DNA of 25,892 nucleotides from Oppiella nova (Eukaryota > Arthropoda > Arachnida > Sarcoptiformes > Oppiidae): NCBI GenBank assembly GCA_905397405.1, contig CAJPVJ010000417.1, positions 1-25,892 on the forward strand. Reading direction: 5' to 3'. The notes beneath the pieces are model-generated. The model ran no database searches. It was not told the DNA's origin and worked only from the letters and a program-made list of their open reading frames with translations. Of this stretch, positions 7,020-13,894 are shown one piece after another (the stretch's first letter is position 1; every line of letters starts with the position of its first letter). The position numbers were made by a program, and so were the translations under genes.

Positions 7020-7714
7020 CCACAATCTACCTCGTTCGTCATGGACAAGCGTCATTTGGTGCAGAGAGTTATGACAAACTTTCACCCAATGGCGAGTTAC
7101 AAGCCAAACTATTGGGGCAATATCTCGATAAAATTTTGAAAGAAGAGCCTTATGTGGTTGCAGGTTCAATGTTACGCCATCAGCAAACAGCAAGTTTTGC
7201 TTTGGCTGAAAGTTTTTCCGATGCTCAAATTGTGACTGACCATCATTGGAATGAATTTAACCACCAACAAGTTTTTGCTCAATATGATCCGCGTTTTAAT
7301 CAACCGCATCTACTTCAACAAGATGTTGCCAAAGAAAAAAGTCCACGTGCCTATTTGGCAAAAATTTTTGAAGGGGCAATTGACCGTTGGACTGGTGGTG
7401 AATATCACCATGAGTATGACGAATCTTGGCCAGATTTTAAAAACCGTGTAGAAACGGCTTTACAGAATTTATGTGATGAGTTAGTGAAAACCAAACCTCG
7501 CTATGCAATCGTATTTACTTCTGGCGGAGTTATTTCAGTTGTTGCAGGAAAACTCTTGGAGTTAAGTGCCAATAAAACCTTTGCATTGAATTGGGCAATT
7601 GCCAATACCAGTTTAACGACATTAAGACTGGTGGGAAATGAACCGCAATTACTGAGTCTGAATGAACATCATTTTATTAAGGCTGAAGATCCGCAATTAT
7701 TGACGTGGATTTAA
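7016..7714 (+). CDS. Histidine phosphatase-superfamily protein lacking the second catalytic His
   Basis: 232-residue member of the phosphoglycerate mutase/histidine phosphatase superfamily. The phosphohistidine motif LVRHGQ (Arg8, His9) is intact, as are MLRHQQTA (Arg54) and a WNEF Glu80. The segment that normally reads V-x-T-H-G-G contains FTSGG, so Ser169 stands where the second catalytic His is expected. It could therefore be a weak or altered phosphatase, or a binding protein. Its ATG overlaps the kinase stop (ATGA), so it is translated with the kinase. A housekeeping role for the phosphorylated intermediate (removing dead-end phosphoacyl species) is my inference only. Confidence 0.88.
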   Translation: MTTIYLVRHGQASFGAESYDKLSPNGELQAKLLGQYLDKILKEEPYVVAGSMLRHQQTASFALAESFSDAQIVTDHHWNEFNHQQVFAQYDPRFNQPHLLQQDVAKEKSPRAYLAKIFEGAIDRWTGGEYHHEYDESWPDFKNRVETALQNLCDELVKTKPRYAIVFTSGGVISVVAGKLLELSANKTFALNWAIANTSLTTLRLVGNEPQLLSLNEHHFIKAEDPQLLTWI

Positions 7715-7757
7715 AGTCGCACTTTTAGAAATATAAAAACAGTTTAAGGAATTTGTC

Positions 7758-8501
7758 ATGGCAAAAACCATTTTAATCACAGGCGCAAGTTCTGGAATTG
7801 GTGCAGGAATGGCACGAGAATTTGCGCAAAAAGGTTATAACTTAGCCGTCTGTGCGCGTCGTTTAGAGCGTTTAGAAAGCTTAAAACAAGAGTTGGAGTC
7901 TAAATATGGTATCAAAGTAATTGCCAAAACTTTAGATGTGACCAACTATGAGCAAGTTTTTCAAGTCTTTCGAGCTTTTAAGCAGGACTTTGGTAGGCTC
8001 GATCGTATTATTGTCAATGCAGGTGTTGGTGATGGTCGTCGTATTGGCAATGGTAAATTTGAGATTAACCGTGCAACTGTAGAAACCAATTTCATTTCTG
8101 CATTGGCACAGTGTGAAGCCGCTGTTGAAATATTCCGTGAGCAAAAGTTTGGTCATCTGGTTGTGATTTCTTCTATGAGTGCACTTCGTGGTATGCCTAA
8201 ACACTTGACTGCATATGGCGCAAGTAAAGCTGGTGTAGCTGCTTTAGCGGAAGGGATACGTGCTGAGTTAATTGACACGAAAATTAAAGTTTCTACGATT
8301 TTCCCTGGTTATATTCGTACTGAAATTAATGAAGGGGCAAAAAAACTACCGTTTGAGGTCGATGTTGAAACAGGTTCTCATTTATTGGTTAAAGCAATTG
8401 AAAAACAACCTGTTAAAGCTTATGTACCACAATGGCCTTGGTTACCAATAGGACTAGCCATGAAAATATTGCCATTAAAAATTGTGAATAAACTTGGTTA
8501 A
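7758..8501 (+). CDS. Short-chain dehydrogenase/reductase (SDR)
   Basis: 247-residue classical SDR. The Rossmann glycine motif TGASSGIG (residues 9-16) is followed by CARRLERL, which favours NADP(H) because of the paired Arg. NAG (87-89), catalytic Ser138/139, and Y-G-A-S-K with Tyr153 and Lys157 complete the active site. The C-terminus has a Trp/Pro-rich hydrophobic stretch (YVPQWPWLPIGLAMKILP) that may touch a membrane. It is the last gene of the ACAD operon, 43 bases after the phosphatase-like gene, with TAAGGA at 7745-7750 as ribosome binding site, and is followed by a terminator. In the levulinate pathway an SDR (LvaD) makes the 4-hydroxyacyl-CoA from a 4-keto precursor; a similar job here would be consistent but is not proven. 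Confidence 0.92.
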   Translation: MAKTILITGASSGIGAGMAREFAQKGYNLAVCARRLERLESLKQELESKYGIKVIAKTLDVTNYEQVFQVFRAFKQDFGRLDRIIVNAGVGDGRRIGNGKFEINRATVETNFISALAQCEAAVEIFREQKFGHLVVISSMSALRGMPKHLTAYGASKAGVAALAEGIRAELIDTKIKVSTIFPGYIRTEINEGAKKLPFEVDVETGSHLLVKAIEKQPVKAYVPQWPWLPIGLAMKILPLKIVNKLG

Positions 8502-8506
8502 GCTTT

Positions 8507-8532
8507 AAAAAGACCCAGCAAGGGTCTTTTTT
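8507..8532 (+). terminator. Terminator of the ACAD-APH-phosphatase-SDR operon
   Basis: Perfect 9-bp stem AAAAGACCC (8508-8516) / GGGTCTTTT (8522-8530), loop AGCAA, running into a T-tract. It lies 6 bases past the SDR stop. Confidence 0.93.
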
Positions 8533-8593
8533 ATTGCATTGCATAGATAAAGCTTTAAAATCTAACTGGATAAAAAATAATGAGAATTTTAAC

Positions 8594-8866
8594 ATGTTTA
8601 TCGTATTGGGTTTTTTCCTGACCAGCTTTTTAGTTTTTCTTGCGCGTATCTTGTATCTCTTCTTTTTTGAAAAGCACTGTGAAATTCAACAATGCCTTAT
8701 GCAAATCGATGGTATTCAAAAGTTAATGTATCTTGGTATCATTTTAATCGGGACCTATAATGCCTATTTGATGAGCAAAAGTAGAAAGTATGCGGTTTTA
8801 GTTTTTGAGTTTATTGGTACATTTATATTTGCTTTTGCCTTAAATTTTGTTGATTTAGCCCAATAG
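8594..8866 (+). CDS. Small hydrophobic membrane protein of unknown function
   Basis: 90 residues from the ATG at 8594. Three hydrophobic segments are visible: about 1-26 (starting MFIVLGFFLTSFLVFLARIL), 44-60 and 67-87, separated by a short polar loop with two Cys and a basic KSRK turn. This predicts a three-helix inner-membrane protein. The frame is open 20 codons further upstream, but that part overlaps the preceding terminator region and is polar, so the later ATG with GAGAA upstream is preferred. I do not recognise the family. The next gene, an SGNH hydrolase, begins 96 bases downstream on the same strand and may be co-transcribed. Confidence 0.6.
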   Translation: MFIVLGFFLTSFLVFLARILYLFFFEKHCEIQQCLMQIDGIQKLMYLGIILIGTYNAYLMSKSRKYAVLVFEFIGTFIFAFALNFVDLAQ

Positions 8867-8962
8867 CAACTTGGCCATACAATTAAGTAAAATCGACATT
8901 GAACTTTATGATTTTAATATTGCGACAAACTATATCTGACTCTGACTGATTTTGAGATAGCT

Positions 8963-9697
8963 TTGTTGGATTGGTACCCAAATATGCTTTTAAAAATTTC
9001 GACCATTGCTCTCGTTCCAGCATTAATTATTCAAGGTTATCGCGTCAAGAAAAATACACTTCGATTAGCTGAACCTCAAGGATTGCGAAAAGGTGTTATA
9101 GGACAAGGAAAAGCACTATCTATTTTAATTTTGGGTGACTCTGCTGCCGCAGGTGTGGGGGTTGAAGATCAACGTGAAGCCTTATTGGGGTGTTTACTCG
9201 ATGAATTAGCCTCTAATTTTGAAGTCACTTATCAATTAGAAGCGAAAACGGGGGATAGCACCTTAGAAATTTTGCAAAGAACCAAACAATTAGACAATCA
9301 GCAGTTTGATGTTGTGATTACATCGGTTGGAGTAAACGATGTCACAAAACTTATTTCACCACAAAAATGGATTCAGCAACAAAAGGGGCTTTATACAGAA
9401 ATTGAAGCTAAGTTTTTGCCAAAGATGATTTTAGTTACGGGTGTTCCCCCAATGAATCTGTTTCCAGCATTACCAAATCCACTGGGATGGCTGTTTGGAC
9501 AGTATTCGAGTGCAATGAATCAGAAGTTAGCCCAATTCATCGAAAATAAAATCAATTATCAATTGATTCGTTTTGATTTAGCCCATTTTAAAACTTTAAA
9601 TTTACAAATGGCACGTGATGGTTTTCACCCGAGTCAGGAAATTTATCAAATTTGGGCAAAACAAATTTCACAGTGTATTTTTAAAAAATTTAGCTAA
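8963..9697 (+). CDS. SGNH/GDSL-type hydrolase (esterase)
   Basis: 244-residue SGNH-fold esterase or acyl hydrolase. Block I is ILILGDSAAAGVG with the nucleophile Ser60, block III is SVGVNDV, and block V is DGFHPS near the C-terminus (catalytic Asp and His). A hydrophobic N-terminal helix (about 9-25) without a convincing cleavage site suggests membrane anchoring. Two tandem TTG codons (8963 and 8966) lie a suitable distance from GAG at 8954-8956, and an ATG at 8984 has no ribosome binding site, so a TTG start is preferred but not certain. Substrate unknown. Codon use resembles the core genes here. Confidence 0.85.
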   Translation: MLDWYPNMLLKISTIALVPALIIQGYRVKKNTLRLAEPQGLRKGVIGQGKALSILILGDSAAAGVGVEDQREALLGCLLDELASNFEVTYQLEAKTGDSTLEILQRTKQLDNQQFDVVITSVGVNDVTKLISPQKWIQQQKGLYTEIEAKFLPKMILVTGVPPMNLFPALPNPLGWLFGQYSSAMNQKLAQFIENKINYQLIRFDLAHFKTLNLQMARDGFHPSQEIYQIWAKQISQCIFKKFS

Positions 9698-9824
9698 TAC
9701 AACGTTCAAATATCTATCTTTGACTATAACAAAAGACTAAAAGTACGATTCAAAAAAGTATCAACGCCATTCATAAAATATTACTTTGTTGATTTCATTA
9801 GAAAAAACTAATTAACTAAAATCA

Positions 9825-10184
9825 CTATCTTGTAACTTTACACTGAATATTTTCTTTTTCTTTGTAATAGTTTAAAGCAATATCTAAGTCTGAAAGTAAT
9901 TTAGCTTCAGTATAGTTCTCTGGATTTAATTTAAGTAAATTTGGCATGTAATTCGATTTGTATTCTTTAGGATAATCTTGACATACGATTCTGGTCTTAT
10001 CATCCAATGTTGTATTTGGATCATCAAGTTGATCAAGATATTTACTAATCATTTCATCTGATTGTTCAAATTGTGCAGTGAGGGTTGGTCGATCTGTTTG
10101 CGCAGTTACATGCTGCTCAGGCTCTTTATTGCAAGCAGACAGGGCAATGATCAAGAATAATGCTGTAAAAAGTTTAATGTTCAT
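9825..10184 (-). CDS. Putative lipoprotein, unknown function
   Basis: 119-residue protein with a lipoprotein signal peptide: MNIK, hydrophobic core, then lipobox LSAC with lipidated Cys18. The mature part is short, polar and mostly helical, with two further Cys (in RIVCQDYP and IQCKVTR) that could form a disulfide in the periplasm. No domain was recognised. It stands alone on the minus strand, convergent with the SGNH hydrolase gene, and a 525-base gene-free stretch lies upstream. Confidence 0.7.
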   Translation of the reverse strand: MNIKLFTALFLIIALSACNKEPEQHVTAQTDRPTLTAQFEQSDEMISKYLDQLDDPNTTLDDKTRIVCQDYPKEYKSNYMPNLLKLNPENYTEAKLLSDLDIALNYYKEKENIQCKVTR

Positions 10185-10709
10185 AACGAATTGATTTTTA
10201 ATGTTAAGAAAAAGTTTTCGGTTGTATAAAGTCAGTTAATATTTAGATAAATCTTAAAGAACCTTAACTATCAAATATATTACCGAGATATGCAATGATT
10301 TTTATTACCATATCTTGAAATTGTTACAAATTCAAGATGTTTAATGATTTTATTTGAACTTTCCGATTAAAAACAGCACATAGCTAAGTTTTGTATTTTT
10401 TATACGGGTGGAATTGACGCAACGACTTTTATTAGAACAAAGAATATTGATTAAAGCTTTGTTCTATATGAAATTTCTAGTAATTTTTTAAAACCAGTAA
10501 TCACAGCAGCAATAAAGAATTGACCCTTCATAAAGAGATTTGATGCAAAATAGTTTTGTCGGAATGTTGTTAAAATTTATTTAAAAATAATAGCTTAGTG
10601 GTCAAGTTGAAAAAATCAGCTAATGTGTTGTGTTAAATAAATTTTTTGTAAGGTTTATTTCTGATCTCAACCTGAGTATCTTATCCCCAAAATATTAAGA
10701 GGGTATTTC
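10185..10709. other. 525-base gene-free stretch with one hairpin
   Basis: Very AT-rich, with no open frame of credible length on either strand. It must hold the promoters of the divergent lipoprotein and exported-protein genes. The only clear structure is a perfect 10-bp inverted repeat (TAGAACAAAG 10433-10442, CTTTGTTCTA 10457-10466) with a 14-base loop. A slightly GC-richer patch just before it (about 10403-10425) may be the remnant of something, but I cannot identify it. Confidence 0.5.
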
Positions 10710-11411
10710 ATGAAAAAATTATTCATTATTGCTTTAACAACCTTAGCATCAAGTTTCTCCTTTGCAGAGAACTTACAGTGTGAAAAAAGCTATGAAATTT
10801 TTAATAAGCAAGGGGACAAGGAAATAGAAATACTTAAAAATGGTTCACTTGATGATGTGATCAGTTATTATGACCAGATTGAATATGATCGAAAACTTAA
10901 ACCTAAGCATCAAGGACAGACTTTTTCTTCAGGCGAATGGATCAGCGATGCTGAGTACAGAAAAGACATTAAATTACAGCAAGATTTAGCCAAAGATGGA
11001 TCTTATAAAAATATAGATTCTACATTTTTAAAACCAAAATTAAATTATATCTCCAGTGTAGGTGAAGTTTGTGTTGTACCTATACAATCACAAGATGAAA
11101 TATTCAAAAAGCGTATGCAGACTGAAGCTGACATAATTTTTATACGCAATATTCAAACTAATGAATGGAGAAGATTTATCTATTTTGGAATTGAAGATAA
11201 AAAAGACTTTAATGAGTTTTTCCCTGATTTTCCTAAAAATGTAAAGCTTGCTCAAATGTTAATAGATAACAAAAATTTTGCAGAGAGCACTTCAGAATTT
11301 GGTTTGTTAATGCTTGAAGAGATGGGTGTTGAGATCACAGCTGAGATGAAGGAAATGATGAGAAATCAAACAGAGCCTTTTAGAGTTAAGTTAAGCGCGA
11401 ATGGCTACTGA
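10710..11411 (+). CDS. Exported protein of unknown function
   Basis: 233 residues with a clean Sec signal peptide (MKKLFIIALTTLASSFSFA, probable cleavage before Glu20). The mature protein is mixed charged and helical, has two Cys (in LQCEKS and EVCVVP) that may pair in the periplasm, and shows no motif I recognise. The C-terminal third is Met/Glu-rich (EEMGVEITAEMKEMMRNQ). A good ribosome binding site (AGAGGG, 10699-10704) precedes the ATG. Arginine codons are unusual for this window: 5 of 8 are AGA, versus none of 11 in frmA. The gene may therefore be recently acquired or weakly expressed. A terminator follows. Confidence 0.75.
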   Translation: MKKLFIIALTTLASSFSFAENLQCEKSYEIFNKQGDKEIEILKNGSLDDVISYYDQIEYDRKLKPKHQGQTFSSGEWISDAEYRKDIKLQQDLAKDGSYKNIDSTFLKPKLNYISSVGEVCVVPIQSQDEIFKKRMQTEADIIFIRNIQTNEWRRFIYFGIEDKKDFNEFFPDFPKNVKLAQMLIDNKNFAESTSEFGLLMLEEMGVEITAEMKEMMRNQTEPFRVKLSANGY

Positions 11412-11434
11412 TTTTTATTGTGTAAGTTGTATTT

Positions 11435-11456
11435 AAACCACCTGCGGGTGGTTTTA
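11435..11456 (+). terminator. Terminator after the exported-protein gene
   Basis: 8-bp stem AAACCACC (11435-11442) / GGTGGTTT (11447-11454), loop TGCG, then TTAT. It starts 24 bases after the stop codon. Confidence 0.8.
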
Positions 11457-11585
11457 TTGAATAAGCACAACAATCGATTAAGTTGGTTAATTAAAAGAAA
11501 ATGGATAAATTTACGATTTAAAATCTTTAATATAAAATTAGAAACAACTACCCATGCTTAGCAAGTAAAAATGTTAAGATAACAG

Positions 11586-11591
11586 TATAAT
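11586..11591 (+). promoter_or_regulatory. Candidate -10 box for the UDG-superfamily gene
   Basis: Perfect TATAAT 24 bases ahead of the ATG at 11616. No consensus -35 is present at 17 bases upstream. The implied leader is very short, and no Shine-Dalgarno sequence is visible before the ATG. Confidence 0.35.
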
Positions 11592-11615
11592 TCTTAGATT
11601 ATTTCTTATTTATAA

Positions 11616-12206
11616 ATGACTGATATAGAGATAGAAACCCACCCACTTAAACCATTTCTTCCTTCAAATGCTAAGCTGTTGATGCTTGGTAGCTTTCCAC
11701 CGCCTCAAAGCAGATGGAAGATGGATTTTTATTATCCGAATTATCAAAATGATATGTGGCGGATTTTTGGGCTTATTTTCTTTGAAAATAAAGACCACTT
11801 TTTAGATTTACCCAATAAAAATTTTAAAGAACAACGCATTCGCGAATTCTTAATCGAAAAAGGTATCGCAATTTTTGATACGGCGTATCAAGTTATTCGC
11901 TTAAAAGGGAATGCCTCAGATAAATTCCTACAGATTAAAACCCCCACAGACCTATCACAGCTTTTAGCGCAAATTCCTGAATGTAACAGCATCATGACCA
12001 CTGGAGATAAGGCAACAGATACCCTGATGTTATCTATGCCTGAAGAAACTGAAAAGCCACAGATAGGGCAATCCTCACAAGCTATATTTGCTGAACGAGA
12101 GATATGTTTATATCGGATGCCTTCTTCATCAAGAGCGTATCCATTAGCACTGGATAAGAAGGCAGAGGCATATAAGAACTTATTTAAAGAAATAGGCTTA
12201 CTTTAA
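11616..12206 (+). CDS. Uracil-DNA glycosylase superfamily protein
   Basis: 196 residues with the UDG-superfamily fold pattern. Near the N-terminus, LLMLGSFPPP (about 21-30) is motif I; it continues into a YYPNYQNDMWRIFG segment typical of the family 6 (hypoxanthine-DNA glycosylase-like) or MUG-like branch. RMPSSSRAYP near residue 169 matches the position of motif II (usually P-S-T/S-S-x). The expected role is excision of deaminated bases such as uracil or hypoxanthine from DNA. Branch assignment and substrate are uncertain, because the SSSRAY motif departs from the usual form. Monocistronic; the start is inferred from the first ATG and lacks a clear ribosome binding site. It converges with the FMN-binding gene, 6 bases apart. 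Confidence 0.72.
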   Translation: MTDIEIETHPLKPFLPSNAKLLMLGSFPPPQSRWKMDFYYPNYQNDMWRIFGLIFFENKDHFLDLPNKNFKEQRIREFLIEKGIAIFDTAYQVIRLKGNASDKFLQIKTPTDLSQLLAQIPECNSIMTTGDKATDTLMLSMPEETEKPQIGQSSQAIFAEREICLYRMPSSSRAYPLALDKKAEAYKNLFKEIGLL

Positions 12207-12212
12207 GTAAGC
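12196..12212. terminator. Possible shared hairpin between convergent genes
   Basis: 7-bp stem GCTTACT/AGTAAGC with a 3-base loop. It overlaps the stop codon of the UDG-like gene and abuts the stop of the opposing gene. There is no clear T-run on either side, so this is only a weak candidate for a bidirectional terminator. Confidence 0.3.
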
Positions 12213-12704
12213 TTAAAACTCATAATTTGGCATCATGGTTGGGTATTGAACCCATTTAAAACCAGTTACGTTAAAATCTCGAACATGGGTAAAACTAGAC
12301 CAAATCAATTGGCTCCCTTTAGTCCATGAGAGTGGTTTGATACGCTGTTCAATCATTGCTAATTCTTCAGCAGTGGCGATACGTAGTTCACTAATTTCGA
12401 TATTTAAACGAACACCAGGGAAATCTGAAAATTTACCTAAAATCATCGATTTCAACCAGAAAAAACGCTTAATATTCACTGCTTGTAAACATGCTTTGCT
12501 ATTGTTAGGAATGTTTTCTTTAAATGATTCACTATAAGTATCAAAGAAAAATCCAGTTTGATTATTTTTTAAGAATACGGTTCCTATAGGCGTTATATTG
12601 GGTTGCCCTAATTGATCGACAGTTGCAATCGAACAATGCATAGAGGCACGTTGAGCAGTTGAAATGGTTTTTATTATTTGTTGCCAATTTTGGGAATCAA
12701 TCAT
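12213..12704 (-). CDS. Pyridoxamine 5'-phosphate oxidase-like FMN-binding split-barrel protein
   Basis: 163 residues from the ATG at 12704. The pattern of a short helical start, MHCSIATVDQLGQPNITPIG (a beta-hairpin of the split barrel), then FLKNNQTGFFFDTYSESFKENI and a conserved-looking N-S-K-A-C-L strand matches general stress/PNPOx-like flavin- or F420-binding proteins. Such proteins bind FMN and act on unknown small molecules. The frame is open 30 codons further, to an ATG at 12794, but a textbook AAGGAG sits 8 bases before the ATG at 12704, so that start is preferred. The upstream extension could still be a real longer form. Function unknown beyond the fold. Confidence 0.75.
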   Translation of the reverse strand: MIDSQNWQQIIKTISTAQRASMHCSIATVDQLGQPNITPIGTVFLKNNQTGFFFDTYSESFKENIPNNSKACLQAVNIKRFFWLKSMILGKFSDFPGVRLNIEISELRIATAEELAMIEQRIKPLSWTKGSQLIWSSFTHVRDFNVTGFKWVQYPTMMPNYEF

Positions 12705-12863
12705 GTTTTTTCTCCTTAAAGCGTCAACATGTTGAATAAAATTAGCAAAATAAACCATATCTGTAATTGACAGTTTTTGTTCTAGCTTAGGCATTTATCC
12801 CATTGTACTTGATTAAATCGATATACACATACAGTCAATAAATGCTTTAAGCCTTTCCATTTT

Positions 12864-13733
12864 CTATGCAAATCGTTTTGCCAGAGCAACACAGATCACA
12901 ACTGCAAAACAAACAACAATCATCGCAAAACTTACATGCTCACCCAATAGAACCGCTGAAAGCATTAAACCAATAAACGGTTGTACCAATTGAATTTGTC
13001 CAACTTTGGCAATTCCGCCCAACGCTAAACCTTTGTACCAAAAAATAAAGCCAATCAACATACTAAACAGCGACACATAGATTAAACCAATTGTTTCAGG
13101 CCAATGAATATTTGCAAAGCTTGCAGGTAGGTAATATAGACTTGAGATAAGCATCAAGGGTAATGCAACCACTAAAGCCCAACAAATCACTTGCCATCCA
13201 CCCAGTTCTCTTGAAAGCTTTCCACCTTCAGCATAACCCAGTCCACAGACAACAATTGATGCAAGCATATAGAGATCACCCACACTAAAACTTAAATTAC
13301 GGTTTTCATAAAACATAAATCCAACCACAATGGCACTACCAATTAAGGCAAATAACCAAAATTGTGTAGCAGGCTTTTCACCCCCGCGTAAAACTGCAAA
13401 AATTGCAGTCGATAAAGGCAAGAGACCAACAAAGACAATAGCATGTGCAGAGGATACTGTTTGTAAAGCTAAGGCTGTAAATAATGGAAAACCAATCACC
13501 ACACCTAAAGCCACAATAACCAATGATTTAAATTGGGCAAAAGTGGGTTTTGATTGCTGTAAAATAAACAGGCAGATTAAAGCAATACTTCCTGCAATCG
13601 CTGCCCGAGCTGTGGTTAAAAATTCTGGACTAAACCCCATGACAGCAATACGGGTTGCGGGCAAAGAGCCAGCAAAAATCGCGACACCAATAAAACCATT
13701 TAGCCAGCCAATATTTGTTTTATCCATCATCAA
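12864..13733 (-). CDS. EamA/DMT-family transporter
   Basis: 289-residue drug/metabolite transporter with about ten transmembrane helices arranged as two EamA repeats, separated near residue 145. Small-residue-rich helices such as VGLLPLSTAIFAVLRGGEKP and VQPFIGLMLSAVLLGEHVS are typical; the latter is the usual end of the second EamA repeat. Likely an inner-membrane exporter of an amino acid or other metabolite. It is divergent from a MocR-type regulator 161 bases away, which probably controls it. This pairing suggests a substrate linked to amino acids or vitamin B6, but the substrate cannot be read from the sequence. The start could be any of three adjacent Met codons. Confidence 0.9.
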   Translation of the reverse strand: MMMDKTNIGWLNGFIGVAIFAGSLPATRIAVMGFSPEFLTTARAAIAGSIALICLFILQQSKPTFAQFKSLVIVALGVVIGFPLFTALALQTVSSAHAIVFVGLLPLSTAIFAVLRGGEKPATQFWLFALIGSAIVVGFMFYENRNLSFSVGDLYMLASIVVCGLGYAEGGKLSRELGGWQVICWALVVALPLMLISSLYYLPASFANIHWPETIGLIYVSLFSMLIGFIFWYKGLALGGIAKVGQIQLVQPFIGLMLSAVLLGEHVSFAMIVVCFAVVICVALAKRFA

Positions 13734-13783
13734 TTACTCAGTCAATTTATGATGATTTAAGCGCTATTTACTGGAAATATATA

Positions 13784-13838
13784 TGTACACTACAGTACAA
13801 TTTTAAATAACTGTTATGCTATTTTTACCAGTACAATT
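13784..13838. promoter_or_regulatory. Candidate MocR operator, EamA/MocR divergent region
   Basis: The 10-mer CAGTACAATT occurs twice in direct orientation (13793-13802 and 13829-13838, 36 bases apart). A TGTAC upstream (13784-13788) forms an inverted partner with the first copy. MocR/PdxR regulators are known to use direct-repeat operators in such divergent regions. Confidence 0.5.
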
Positions 13839-13894
13839 CTACTCAATCTAACGAGTTTTCTCAGATTTCTTATCTTTAAAATATGTGGTTTTAA

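Noticed and set aside
13330-13752. 140-codon plus-strand frame antisense to the EamA gene
   Set aside because: The composition (Lys/Pro/Ala/Thr-rich) is what the complement of membrane-helix codons gives; the opposing frame has a clear family.
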